This document shows, piece after piece, positions 46,401 through 58,439 of a stretch of DNA of 64,000 nt. This DNA comes from Coptis chinensis (taxonomy: Eukaryota > Streptophyta > Magnoliopsida > Ranunculales > Ranunculaceae), in the NCBI GenBank assembly GCA_015680905.1, contig CM027378.1, positions 57,127,501 to 57,191,500 on the forward strand, given 5' to 3'. The notes below the pieces were generated by a model that was given only the letters and a program-made list of their open reading frames with translations, was not told the origin of the DNA and did no database searches. Made by a program: the position numbers and the translations under genes. Position 1 is the first letter of the stretch. Every line of letters begins with the position of its first letter.

Positions 46401-47029
46401 CGTGAAAATGTAGAGGGCGCAGGCGCGCTCGTAAGTGCTGAAACCGGTGTTTAGAGCAAAAAGAAAGAAAAACTTGGAGTGGAAGGTGCGGGATGATGGT
46501 GGGGTGTAGTGTGGTTTGTTAGTGTAGAAAGAAAGGAGTTTAAATAGGTTCTGAGCTACCAAAATGAATCGGGAAGTTCCCAATTTGTTTGAAGGCAATT
46601 TCCGGAAATAGAAAAATTCCAAACCCGAAAACGGAAACAAACCATTTCCATGATTTTCTATAAATCCTGGTATCTTTCATACTTGATTTAGAATAGTAAC
46701 TTCTAAACTCTCCTAGATTTCATGCTACCACCACACAAATCATAGATATGCTGATATCGGCCAAATTATCAACCTTTCCTCCAATACAACTTTACAGCAG
46801 ATGATCATATAACGACTTATGCTCGGTATAAATATTTCCACCCCAAACAAATTCGGGGAGGTGGGATTAATGATAAAACAAGCGACTTCGAAAATAACCA
46901 ATTATATTAAAAAAAAAAAACAACATTAAATAAACACATTACTATTTAAATTTAACTCTTGAATTAAAATCCAACTAATAAAACAAAATTATGAAATAAC
47001 AAATAACACAACCGATGGTGAACACCTAG
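43493..47029 (-). other. Athila region between env-like frame and 3' LTR
   Basis: Mostly non-coding, 3.5 kb, as is usual for Athila. It has T-rich tracts near 44250-44360. Five GC-rich words resembling GCGCGGGTCGCGCTC lie at about 46288-46430, next to a minus-strand frame of 87 codons (46369-46106) that I do not recognise. Confidence 0.6.
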
Positions 47030-48168
47030 TTACGTGATGATGATGGGCCCAGGATGGAGATTGGCTTGAACCATCTGTCCTTTGGCGATGACGCTCATGC
47101 CCAATCGGACTCGGGCTGAAACAGAGTCCTCCACGGGTGGCATCGTCGTAGCATCTCTATTCGAACAAAGCTGGCTTCCATCTCGATCGAAAATCGCATC
47201 TTGGGTTTGTTGATCTTTGGTGGATAGTCTCCATGTTAGACAAGATATCGTCCGGAACCCCTTCCCGAGCATTTCAAATCTCCTCCGAAGGTTCCCTTGC
47301 TTCTTTTGAACTACAATCTGTCTATCTCGGATATTTCCACAAATACCATAAACGCATCCGCAAGGCAGTTTGCAACACTTGCATCGTTCTCTAAATTAAA
47401 TTACAATTATCTAATGCATCTTCATCCGGACATGTCATATCTTCCCTTTCATCCTCGACTCAACCATTTTTTCTTCGCATAACGACCAAGTCTCTTGGAT
47501 GCAATCCAGATAGATACTTGCATTAGAATGCAATTTGATCTTAATAGGGGAGCAGATCTTGCGGCGGCTCTAAAGGAGAGCATGATCTTAGTGATCAATA
47601 CGGGAAGAGGCCAAAAGCTCTTCCCCACTCCTCGAATCACATTAAACATTAAATCAAGGATGCAGAAATTATACTTATTTGTTTGCAAAATCCGAGAACG
47701 TCACGGACATTGCGGGCCGATATCACCGACTTTGTCTTTCCCGAGGACGTTCCTACCAATCCACTGAGCTACAGCCAGTTGATTGGTTCTCAGGGTGGAC
47801 TGGTGGACGCAATGAGATGTCGGATTGTATTCACCCTCCAGGACAGTATTCTTCATCAAAGTAGGAACTCCAGTATACTGGGATTCCTGAATTGTCGTTA
47901 CCAGGTTGCTTTTAAGCGTAATTTCTAACAGTTCGGCCAACAACTGTCTCGTTACTTTCCTCCTCGTTCCTCCTAACTTTATGAAAATCCTATCCCTTTC
48001 CAATTCTCGCTTTTTATAAAACTGTTCTATCAAATCATAGTGATATAACTCCTCAGTCGAGTACCACAGTCTGTTCCAATGCCTCTTAATCATCTCCGCG
48101 TCGTAAAATGGCGCGAAACTGTCGGAAGCAAACGCGTGCTCCGGCAAAATTCTACGTCGTAGCGCCAT
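47030..48168 (-). pseudogene. Athila env-like ORF (ATHILA ORF family), decayed
   Basis: The first 155 codons (48168-47701) are open and resemble the ATHILA ORF family, the protein encoded after integrase in Athila elements and often called env-like. No convincing signal peptide or membrane segment is visible in the open part. Later pieces on minus (47688-47449 and 47272-47030) look like continuations in other frames, interrupted by stops. Its function is not established for the family. It is not expressed as a full protein from this copy. Confidence 0.6.
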
Positions 48169-49271
48169 TGAAGTTTCTTAGACAAGTAATGGTTTTGTAG
48201 ACTGTGGGGGAGGCGAGTGTGAAGAAAAACTACTAAAAACACGGTGGTGGCGGTGGTTACTTGAACTGGTGGTTGTTTTTTCGGAGTTGGGGTGGTGGTG
48301 GTAATGGTTTAGAGAAGATTTAAGTTGGCTTTGATTATCTTGGTGTGGGTGTAGTTAGGTTTCCTTCTCTCTCTCTATTTTTTTTTTTTTTTTTTTTTTT
48401 TAATTTATTTTGGTTTTCAAGGTTTGATTTAACTTGTAACCGGCGGGATTGAAAGGGAAACACTGTGCGTGCGGTTTGGGCCCAAGCCCAATTTGAATTC
48501 CGAAATTTTTCGATTTTTCGCGCAATTTCAAATTCAATTTGCCGCTTCGTTACTGGCCCGATTTTGGCGAATGAGTTATGGAAATGATTAGTAGAGAATT
48601 TCCAATCCAATGATCCATAAAACACTCAATTCCAACCATGGGTGACGTATAAAAGGGTGGAAGAACGCCTCGAAGTGCGTGTGTGACGTAAGTTATGCGA
48701 ACGAAGGAATTCTAGGTTTAGATTACGTCAACCCAATTGAACTACAAGTAATGGGCCTAAGCAACACCAATGGAAAGTTCGAGCAATCTTGATGGAAAGA
48801 TCAACTGCCGACCCCCAAACAAATTTTTAAACACAAAATTTGTTTAAAACGTGGGTCGTTTAAAGTCAGATTCCCAAGACTTGTTGGATTGCTATTTCTA
48901 TGATTTTAGAATTTTTATTATTTTTTATTAGTTTATTATAAGAAACACGAAAAACAATAAATACATAATTCACCCCATAGAGGAACATGACTCAAAAACC
49001 GAGAAAACATGCAAAAGTGGAAAACGTGAATTATGTTAACCGTGAACTTAGGATCCGGTACTTACAACCACACACTCCATAGGGAGGGCCCGGTTACCTG
49101 AATGGTGCACTTACCACTATAGGGAGTGAAAGGAAGTACACCAAATGACAAGGTCAGTCCTCATAGACAGGGTCCTATAAAAACTCCTCTACATCGGGGG
49201 ACGTGAAGTTCGTGAGAATGTTTTAACCGTTGACCATTAACTTGAAAGGTAATGCTTGTTGTCATTTGGAT
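48169..49271 (-). other. Athila spacer between integrase and env-like ORF
   Basis: Non-coding. It has a CT run and a T run of about 24 near 48361-48402, and a TGG-rich block at about 48240-48310. A weak integrase C-terminal trace lies nearest 49270. Confidence 0.5.
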
Positions 49272-50105
49272 TTACCAAGGTGATTGCCCGTAAGGGGTGA
49301 CTTCATAACGAGAAAGGGGCGGACCAACGGGTTTTAGTTTTCCTGGGATAATATGTAGACGGGAGTTGTAAAGCAAGACCTTTTGACCGACCACAAACTC
49401 TTTGCGCAAGATATGCTTATCATGAACACGTTTCATGTTAGCTTTATAATCTTTCGCGAGATCGTACAAATCGCTATGGATTTCTTCAAGCTCATTCAAT
49501 TGCAACTTGCGTTTGACACCTATAGGAGTTTTGAAAGCAGTTCTATACGCCCATAAGGCATCTGATAGACGCTTTGACCAGTCTTTTCTATCAGGGTTTA
49601 CAGTTGTTTCTAAAATCTTTTTGATTCCCCTATTAGAAACTTCTACTTGTCCGCTAGTTTGTGGATGATAAGGAGTTGCTACTTTGTGTGTAACTCCATA
49701 CTTTTTCACTAAGGATGCAACAACTCTGTTGCAAAAATATGTTCCACCATCACTAATGATGGCTTTCGGAATGCCAAACCGACAGAAAATATATTCTTTA
49801 ATAAAAAATACAACGGTCTTATGGTCATTGCTACGGCAAGCTAGGGCCTCTATCCATTTAGACACGTAGTCCACAACAACTAGAATATAAATGAAACCGT
49901 GGGAAACCGGGAAAGGACCCATGAAATCAATGCCCCAAACGTCAAAAATTTCTACTATCAAGATTGGATTTAATGGCATCATATTACGCTTCGTGATTCG
50001 CCCAAGTTGTTGGCAACGAATACACGTCTTGCAATGCACTTGGGCATTCTTAAAAAGGGTAGGCCAATAAAATCCACATTGAAGAACTTTAGCGGCTGTT
50101 TTCAT
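49272..50105 (-). pseudogene. Athila integrase
   Basis: The 277-codon open frame holds the second half of the HHCC zinc domain ([11 protein letters not shown]) and then the catalytic core with D in [10 protein letters not shown] in [10 protein letters not shown] and E in [15 protein letters not shown]-terminal [20 protein letters not shown] segment follows. Integrase inserts the DNA copy into the host genome. The first histidines lie upstream past a stop near 50105, so the natural protein is cut. The core itself looks undamaged. Confidence 0.88.
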
Positions 50106-50892
50106 CCCACTAAAATGGCCACCACGCTCTTTGTCATGGCAGAACGATAGAACTTCATTGTATTCCCACTAGGGAATACAACGACGAATAATCTGATCCG
50201 CACAATACTTAAAAAGATAGGGCTCATCCCAGTAGTATAACTTAACCCTGACCAAGAACTTCTTACGTTCATTTCTTGACCAATTATAAGGCATAACATC
50301 AGCCGCTAAATAATTTACAATGTCGAAGATACTATGGTGCTTGAAAAATGGCATCTGGATGCTGCTCATCGGGGAAAAGAGTCCCAGTATGGACTCGAAT
50401 CGATCGATCGTCGTTTGTGAGTCTAGATAGGTGGTCGGCAACTTCGTTTTTCGACCCTCTTTTGTCCTTTATTTCTAATGTGAACTCTTGCAGGAGAAGG
50501 ATCCATCGGATTAATCTCTGCTTAGCATCCTTCTTCACAAGAAGGTACTTAAGGGCTGCATGGTCTGTGTAAACTAAGGTTTTAGAACCAACCAAATAAG
50601 GACGAAACTTATCTAAAGCATAAATGACGGCTAAGAATTCTTTTTCTGTAGTTGAATAATTCCGTTAAGCATCGTTTAATGTTTTACTAGCATAATAAAT
50701 AATAGTGGACTTATTATCTAGTTTTTGTCCCAAGACTGCACCAACTGCATAGTCACTAGCATCACACATGAGTTCGAAAGGTTTAGACCAATCGGGGAGG
50801 TCAGTATAATTGGTGCGAGAGGTTAGGGCGGCTTTTAAAGTTTTAAAAGCCTGCTTACGATTAAAATTAAAATCAAAGATTGCATCTTTCAA
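50106..50892 (-). pseudogene. Athila RNase H, broken into frames
   Basis: 50892-50665 gives WSKPFELMCDASDYAVGAVL and IIYYASKTLNDA. 50595-50332 gives [19 protein letters not shown] and [15 protein letters not shown]. 50441-50169 continues toward the integrase. These are the Ty3 RNase H and tether in order, separated by stops. Confidence 0.85.
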
Positions 50893-51704
50893 AAGCAGAT
50901 TAGTTAAAGGCCTAGCTATTTTCGAGAAGTCTTTAATAAATCGCCTATAAAACCTGCATGGCCTAGAAAGGCTCTAATATCACGAGACGGTCCGTGGTTT
51001 TAGGTAGAGTCGCTATCTTATCTAGTTTGGCCTTATCTACTTCGATGCCATCACTAGATACTGATGTGACCTAGTACTATGCCCTTTTTCACCATGAAAT
51101 GACACTTTTCCCAGTTTAAAACGAGGCTCTTTTCTTCACACCGTGTCAAAACCTTAGGCGAGTTAGACAAACAATCGTGAAGGAGTCTCCATAGATAGAA
51201 AAATCATCCATGAAAACTTCCATAAAGCTCTACCATGTCACTAAATATATGAAGCATACACATTGGAAGGTTCGGGGAGCATTACAAAGGCCAAAAGGCA
51301 TTCGTTTATAGGCATACGTTCCAAAGGGACATGTGAAGGTAGTCTTTTCTTGGTCATCAATATCAATAATAATCTGAAAATAGCCCGAGTAGCCATCCGA
51401 GAAAACAATAAAAGCATGACCAGACTAGGCGTTCGAGGATTTGATCTATAAAAGGTAAGGGAAAGTGATCCTTTCGTGTCATAGCATTTAACCGTCATAA
51501 TCAATCTGAGATCCTCCATTTCATAGGACCTTGTGTGACAACATAGTCACCCTTCCCATTTCGCACCATGGGTAACTCCGATTTCTTAGGAACTACATGA
51601 ATGGGGCTTACCCATTCGCTATTAAAGATTGGGTATATGATACCCGCGATCGAAAGTCGTAAGAAGACTTCTTCCCTAACCACCTCTTTCATGGCGGGGT
51701 TCAA
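50893..51704 (-). pseudogene. Athila reverse transcriptase, heavily frameshifted
   Basis: 51704-51501 has SEWVSPIHVVPKKS, the start of Ty3 RT. A short minus segment near 51220-51180 retains VFMDDFSIYGDSF with the catalytic F-x-DD box. Between these, conserved blocks jump between frames. Downstream of the catalytic box, thumb-like fragments run to about 50900. Confidence 0.8.
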
Positions 51705-52662
51705 AGCGGCCGAGGTTCAGAAAAGTCTTCGCGTTATCCTCCAAATGGATACGATGAGTGCAAACATTAGGGTCAATTCCCTTAATGTCGGCTAGGGACC
51801 AACTAATCGCAGACCAATATTCCCTAATCACCCGGATTAAACGTGTCTCTTCATTCTTAGATAACAGAGAAGATATAATTACCGGATGACTACCATCCGG
51901 ATCAAGTTGAATATATTTTAACTCTGGTGGAAGGGGTTTAAGCACTTGGGTGGAAGGAAAATCAATAGATGTTTCGTCGGGGTCCTCATTTTGCATAATG
52001 AATACTTGCTTAGGTAGCAAGTCTTCATACTCAATATGTGGAGCAACCGAAGTGTCTACAATTGGTGTGGACTCAAGGATGGTGTTGACTTCCTCTAAGT
52101 AGGAGTCATTTACAAAATCTGAAGTTCCAAAAGAAAGGAATTTGTACATATTGTTTTCAGGAAACGTGTTGTTAAAATAATCTTGAGCTAAGCTCTCGAT
52201 CATGCTAACCTCCCCATCTATAGACGAATCTGGTAATTGTTTCATCATTTTAAAAACATTTACCTCAACTGTAAGATGGCCAAAAGATAAGGACATCTTA
52301 CCATCGTGGCAATTTATAAGTGCATTGGCAGTTGCTAAGAAGGGGCGCCCTAAGATGATCGGTAATGAGTCGTTGACGACTTCTGTATCGAGGATAACAA
52401 AATCAGCAGGATAGTAGAAATCCTGAACCTTAACAAGCACGTTTTCCACTACACCCTTAGGATACTTAATTGACCTGTCCGCTAATTGCAACGTTATTTT
52501 TTTTGTAGGTTGCATTTCTTGTAGACCTATTTGTTTATACAAGTAATCACGGGAGTAAGTTAACACTTTCCCCCGTCTAATAAAGTGGTCGCCGCAGTGG
52601 GAATCTCCTAAGGTGCATTTTACGATGGGGCGACCGGGGGTCCTTGTACTTAACGATTCCAT
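51676..52662 (-). pseudogene. Athila protease region and start of RT
   Basis: The 328-codon frame contains KKITLQLADRSIKYPKG, FVILDTEVVNDSLPIILGRP and FLATANALINCHDGKMSLSF, typical of the Athila aspartic protease. The usual active-site stretch just before (around 52600) is off-frame by a small deletion, leaving no DLG motif in the open frame. RT-leading sequence follows (WSLADIKGIDPNVCTHRI). Confidence 0.82.
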
Positions 52663-52694
52663 TATTTTTCGGATAAAGTTGGGAATTGTTCAGG

Positions 52695-53961
52695 TTAAAA
52701 AGCGTCTTTAGGTATGTTGGTCTTACGCCTAGTAGTGCACAACTCTTTAAGAAACTTAGCGTGGTTAGGGAGCTTTTTAATAGCTTCGAGAAAAGGAAGG
52801 TTTATCGTTAGATTCTTGAAAACGTTCCTAATCTCCTCAAAGTTTGTATCCCTGGTTAGCATGGCTAACTTATGAGGGAATGGTGGTTTTGCTCTATATT
52901 TAGCGTATGGCTCGACTTGATGTGTTACCTTGACTTTCTGTTTCTTAGGTTGTGGTTTAATTGGTACCTCTACAGTGGTAGGCTCTTCAGTTTCTATTTC
53001 AGTATCTAGTTTGATATCCGGTGTAGGGAGTACTGATGGGATAACTATAGGCATAGTTACTTTGTTATCAACCACTCTTCCAGAGCGGAGAGTGGTGATG
53101 GCATTCAGGTCACCTACTATTGTCGTTTCCGTACTAGTATTACCGTTTACCTCAAAGGCTGTGTTTGTTGTTTTAGGGTTGGGTATGGCTTGTCCTGGAA
53201 ACACGCCTTTTGGTTGGGCTTTCTCTTGGGCTAACTGTTGTATGCCCTGATTTATAGATTGTAAGATCTGTTGGTTTGATTGAGTCATTGATTGGAAAAG
53301 TTGTTGGGTAACCTGTATAAAGGCGTCTATCTGATCCGGTGTGATTGTGTAGTAGTCACAGTGGTGTGGACTGGAACTATCTCCGTTGATTATTTATGGG
53401 TGGGTTGTGATAGTTACTATTGTTAACCGAACGATACCTCTATTGGTATTATAACTATTATAATTACCCCGACCTTGTGCTAAACCTTGTCGCGGTTAAG
53501 CGCTTGGTTGTTATAATTATTATAATTTCCCCGACTTAGTCCCCGGCCTTGCCTAGGTGGAGCTTGATTATAGTTGTTAAACACTTGCCTAACATTTTGG
53601 TTATTAGACCACGGAGGTGAAACTTGTTGATTGTTTAAGCCAACTAAAGTTGGGATGTTGTCTCCATGGGGCATTAGGAATAGGATAGTTATTAATGGAA
53701 TAAACATTATCTTGCTCTAATTGTTGTTGTTCATAGGCGAGAGGACAATAGGAGTCGAGGTGCTCGGGGACTCAAAACGGACATTACATGGGTTGGAGTT
53801 AACATTCATTACGGGGGATAGGCTTTTGTTGCCTGAAAAATAGCCTCAACCTTTTAGTTAGAGATTCAATTAAATTTTTAAGTTCTAGATCGGGTTTCAT
53901 CTCAAACATACGGCGCCCTTAATCTGTTGAAGAAGAACTAATGAGGCGGGGGATATCATCA
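52695..53961 (-). pseudogene. Athila Gag C-terminal half
   Basis: 53288-52695 (197 codons) ends with PFLEAIKKLPNHAKFLKELC, a standard Athila Gag-Pol junction phrase. 53707-53480 is asparagine- and glutamine-rich. The zinc-knuckle part near 53760 is damaged and the frames are separated by stops. Confidence 0.8.
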
Positions 53962-54726
53962 CTACCCCCAATTGTTATTACGTTTAGTTTGATCTTCTAA
54001 AAATTTGTAAGCCTCCGAGGCTCCTTTACTTAGGAAACTACCCCCATTCATTATGTCAAGGACTTCTTTATGGTGATGTTGAAGTCCTTTGAAAAAGGCA
54101 CGAACTAATGTGTCTTTTGCTAGGTTATGGTGTGGACACTCAATAAGCAGATCGGTGAAACGATTCCAAGCCTCAGAAAACGATTCATGAGGATTTTGTC
54201 GGAAAAAATGAATCTTGGAAAGCATCTCATCCGTCTTTAGGGGTGGGTAAAAATGTTCCATAAACAGCTGAACAAGTTTAGCCCACGAGTCCACAGAGTT
54301 AGGCGCTTGGGCAGTTAACCAAGACGCTGCCTTATCAGCTAAAGTGAAGGGAAATACCCTCAATTTAATTTGTTCCGCACCAACCGTAGGATGATGGAAT
54401 GTTGTAAGGACTTGTTCAATCCTACGCATGTGTTGATAAAGTTTTTCATGGTCTAAACCATGGAAAACGGGTAACAAATTAAATATATTTGGGGGAATTT
54501 GAAAATCCCCCACTGGGTCTGCTAGAACGATGCAAGATTTAGGGCTATCGCTCAAGGCTTTGTAAAAGTCGGAGAGAGGAGTCTCTCTTTCTTCAGCCAT
54601 TATGTCAGGTGTGGTTGGTGGAATATTAGTTAGAGGTGTAGTGATTGGTATACTCGATAGATTTGTTTGTTGACGTTGACGGTTAATTACGTTCGGTGTT
54701 TTTCTCCGACCAGACCTTAATCTCAT
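53962..54726 (-). CDS. gag: Athila Gag N-terminal and capsid region
   Basis: The open 254-codon frame starts MRLRSGRR and contains the retrotransposon gag fold: IPPNIFNLLPVFHGLDHEK, LRVFPFTLADKAASWL, FFRQNPHESFSEAWNRF and HHNLAKDTLVRAFFKGL. The ATG follows an untranslated leader of about 580 bases after the 5' LTR. The frame ends where the original Gag would have continued. Confidence 0.88.
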   Translation of the reverse strand: MRLRSGRRKTPNVINRQRQQTNLSSIPITTPLTNIPPTTPDIMAEERETPLSDFYKALSDSPKSCIVLADPVGDFQIPPNIFNLLPVFHGLDHEKLYQHMRRIEQVLTTFHHPTVGAEQIKLRVFPFTLADKAASWLTAQAPNSVDSWAKLVQLFMEHFYPPLKTDEMLSKIHFFRQNPHESFSEAWNRFTDLLIECPHHNLAKDTLVRAFFKGLQHHHKEVLDIMNGGSFLSKGASEAYKFLEDQTKRNNNWG

Positions 54727-55306
54727 GCAAGTCTAAGTCTAAACACGACAACAATCCAAACAATCTTGATATATTAGTATGAACCTCTAACTGGAGATGC
54801 GAGGTATGGAAGAAAGGAATACCTGATAGCGTCCTTGCTTCGCTTATGAATAGCGTCTTGTTTACGCTGCGTGTTCGATGTAAATAACAAGTTAGAACAA
54901 CCGAAAAACTTAAAATCGAAGTTTGAAACAAACCCGTTGAAATCCGGGATTTTTGGCTTAGAACGCAATGTGTGCTTTCGCGCATAGCTTGATCGCTCCT
55001 TGTTCGATGACTTAGCCCATGTCGCTTCGGTGTGAGGCAGGTCGGTCTCGTGGTCCATAAAAATCAGGGCTGGTCGCTACGGTATGAGGGCGAGGCGCCA
55101 GTGTTCCGAACTATAGAGCGCAGAGTCGCGCTCCTTATAAGCGCCGTCGGCTTCGATGTAATTTTGTCGCGAATTTTTTCGACGCTGAAACGGATAACCA
55201 CAGTATGAATCAAACAAGGGTGGGTGGGTTTAATGGGACTTTAAAAATGACTAATTCTATTATGAAAACAATGCTAAAGTGCAACTAAGATGGCAGCAGC
55301 GCCATT
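54727..55306 (-). other. Athila 5' leader and primer-binding site
   Basis: Untranslated leader on minus. TGGCGCTGCTGCCATC at 55304-55289 is the primer-binding site. A GAGCGCAGAGTCGCGCTC near-palindrome occurs at about 55107-55125. Confidence 0.7.
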
Positions 55307-56792
55307 TGGTAATGATAAATTTGAATAGCTTACCTACGAAATGAACGATGAAACTCAAAACGTAAGTAAACTAAAACTATTTATGATCCTATATGCTTAT
55401 CAAAGATTTCTCTACTCTCAATCCTATGAGATATAGTGGAGTAGGAAGTTCGTTCCACTCCTAGTGCTCTAGCATGGAATTGTTTTATAATCTAATTAGT
55501 CGTTTTTAAGTCTAATGAGAGCTTTAATGGGGTGTGTTATACTCACGATACCTATATGAAATTGATTATGTTGAATCTAACTACGAATGCTATGGAAATA
55601 TGATTGTTTTGAATTTAGATAAAGGATTAGAGGGGAATTGAATCCACCTCGAATCCAACTTAATAGCCTAGCATAGATTCTTGTATCTCGATTCTTACGT
55701 TCTTACGGCAAGAAATTCGAGTTCTAATCCCTAGTGTTCATGACATTTCTACCGAGTACTAACTAGCATGTGAGGTCGTCCACCCATTCTTATGGCGAAT
55801 CACGACCTTCTAGATTGGAATAGATTCTACAATGCTTCTACACTATACCACTAAGTTTTCATCAAGGCTTCATCAACCCCTCTAATGGAGGTTTTAGCCT
55901 TGAATCATTCCGCAATCATTCCCATATGAATTTAAACTAAACATATTATCAAGATTCGAAATTTACTAATCTAAACTAAACGATAATTAAATTCTAATTA
56001 ACAACTAAGAAATGGTAACCAACAATAATTAAAACTAGATCTAATAGATTGAAATAACACAATTCAAAATTGATAAAATAACTATTTTATTTATCTAATC
56101 AATCAAGAACAATGATTCAAAAACTTAATCTAAAACAAGAATTGAAAATGGAACTAAAACTTAATTTAATTAATTAAATTAGATCTAGAATTATCTATAT
56201 TGTTTTATGTCTAACTAGCTACCATTAACAAAGAGCTAAGCTTTGGTTTTTATATGTCCAGATCCAAAAATCGTGCATGGGCTTGGAGCCATGTTTTGGG
56301 CCAGAGAATCAGGCCCAAAACCCAATATTTTCTAATCCAAACAGGCCTCTTCAGCTGCAGTTGGCTTCAACAGACTTTTCGTCCACTTCTGCTCCTCTGA
56401 TTGGGTCAAGGCTTGGACCATTGGAAAGCTCTTTCCGAGCCGGTTGGTTTGACATAAGGTAGGCCCCATTCCAAGGTCTGAGTCCAAAGATACGGCCATC
56501 AGAAGTTCTGCTGACTTGTGTGCTGTTTCTGCCCGTGTTGACTTTTCAGCTTTTGACCGGGCTTTAGGAAGGCTTTGTCTTCTTGAATCTAGGCCTTTAA
56601 TCACGGAACTCTTTAGTAACCGACCTTTGCTCTTTTATCTCGCTAAAGTGACACATTTCTGCACATAATGGACTTTGAAACCTGAAATGCATAAAAACAC
56701 GTGATCAGTGTTAACTCTTAATTATTACTCACATAATTGGTCTAAAAGTATGACTGTTACAGGGTTAAAACTACAGTTTTGGGCTCTTATCA
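55307..56792 (-). repeat. 5' LTR of the Athila element
   Basis: 1486 bp. It differs from the other LTR in its third terminal base (TGGTAATG instead of TGATAATG). It ends CTTATCA, followed directly by the AGTAG duplication and the resumed Tat pol. Confidence 0.93.
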
Positions 56793-57990
56793 AGTAGCGG
56801 AGGACAAAAATGAGGCCAGAAGAATCAAGTCTGACGCCCAAAGATATGTATTGGTTGATAATGAATTGAATCGAAACAATTCTGGAGGTCCACATTTGAA
56901 ATGCATATCAAATGAGGAAGTGCAGCTAATCATTGCTGAGCTTCACGAAGGCGAATGTGGAAACCACTTAGCTGGTAGATCGTTGGCCAATAAAATCACG
57001 AGACAGGGATATTTTTGGCCTCAAATGCAAAGGGACTGCCTTCGATATGCGAAAAAGTGTGTAAAGTGCCAAATTCATGGGAAAGTCATACATGTTCCAG
57101 TTGAAGAGTTACATTGTGTCTCAAACCCATGACCTCTTGCTCTATGGGGTATGGATATTGTCGGTCCGCTTACACCAGGGAGAGGCAAAAGAAGGTTCAT
57201 ATTGGCAATCACAGATTATTTTACAAAATGGATAGAAGCCATAGCTCTGCAGTATATCAAAGAAAAGGATGTCATAAATTTCCTTTTTGAACGAGTCATA
57301 TGTCGATATGGATTACCTTATGCTATCATATCAGATAATGGTCCGTAGTTTGAAGGAGGAAAGGTGAAAGCTTTCTTGGAATCTTACAAGGTTAAACACT
57401 TCACATCTGCGCCATACTATGCTCAAGGTAATGGGGAAGCAGAGGCAACAAATAAGACCATTATGGATAATATCAAGAAAAAATTAGAAGACAAGAAAGG
57501 TCTTTGTGTGGATGAGCTAAATAGCATTTTATGAGCTTATAGAACAACACCTCGAACAGCTACATGTGAATCACCTTTTACTTTGGCTTATGGTATGGAG
57601 GCAGTAACTCCATCAGAAATGGTGGTATCGACATCCAGAACAAAGATGATAGAGAATGTTCAAAATAATGAAAGAATGGCTTCAGAAGTTCTCAATCTCG
57701 AGGAGACAAGGGAGCAAGCAAGGCTAAAGCTCGACACCTATCATAAGCAGCTTAGAAAAGCTTTCAACAAGAAAGTAAGAGAAAGACATTTTTAGGAAGG
57801 TGACTTGGTATTGAAGGTGGTCACTTAAGCTACTAAAGAAAAAGAGGCTGACAAACTAGCAGCAAGCTGGGATAGGTCTTATATCATTCACAAGGTTGGA
57901 ATCAATGGAGCTTATTACTTAAAAATGGTTGAAGGTGTAATATTACCAAAGCTTCAAAATGTAAGCAATTTGAAAGCATTTTATCAATAA
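56793..57990 (+). pseudogene. Tat element integrase
   Basis: After the Athila insertion the frame resumes with IIAELHEGECGNHL and YAKKCVKCQ (HHCC zinc domain). The core follows: D in MDIVGPLTPGRGKRRF, D in YGLPYAIISDNGP and E in GNGEAEATNKTIMDN. AYRTTPRTATCESPFTLAYG and a C-terminal YYLKMVEGVILPKL follow. Stops at about 57131, 57346, 57531, 57793 and 57827 interrupt it. Most fit single C-to-T or G-to-A changes. Confidence 0.88.
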
Positions 57991-58127
57991 AGAATATTTC
58001 AAGTATCATGATGTAATTTTTGTTATCAAGGTTATACAGTCAATAAATATATTGTCATTCTCGAAATCAATAGTTATACATGGATAACACATATTCGTAT
58101 CTCTAGAATTATATGATTGATAATTGG

Positions 58128-58385
58128 GTCAAGAAAATCCTGGTGATCTGTAGATCCTCATCTCGATACCAGGTCAATAAAAAACTGTTCTTGGCAGAAA
58201 TGCAAGTTCAGGTCAATAAAATCCAGTTATTGGCAGAAATGTCAAGTTCGGGTAAAAAAATCCTGGTGATCTGTAGATCCTCATCTCCATACCAGGTCAA
58301 TAAAATCCTGTTCTTGGCAGAAATGCAAGTTAAGGTCAATTAAATCCAGTTCTTGGCAGAAATGTCAAGTTCGGGTCAATTCGAT
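58128..58385. repeat. Duplicated 123-bp unit with ~41-bp subrepeats
   Basis: TCCTGGTGATCTGTAGATCC occurs at 58139 and again 123 bases later. Within each unit the phrase GTTCTTGGCAGAAATG followed by CAAGTTC and GGTCAATAAAATCC recurs about every 41 bases. It lies just after integrase. Confidence 0.85.
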
Positions 58386-58439
58386 GTCGGGCAACAATGT
58401 GAGGTGAGTTAATAAGGTATGTATTTATAAGTGATATTT

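Larger units (their letters stand above)
41991..56792 (-). mobile_element. Complete but defective Athila (Ty3/gypsy) element nested in Tat
   Basis: Near-identical ~1487-bp LTRs enclose gag, protease, RT, RNase H, integrase and a long env-like region, all on minus. AGTAG flanks both ends (41986-41990 and 56793-56797) as a perfect 5-bp target duplication. The primer-binding site TGGCGCTGCTGCCATC lies on minus at 55304-55289. Pol is broken by several frameshifts. The insertion splits the Tat second RNase H. The host reading frame would be continuous if the insert and one AGTAG were absent. Confidence 0.95.
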
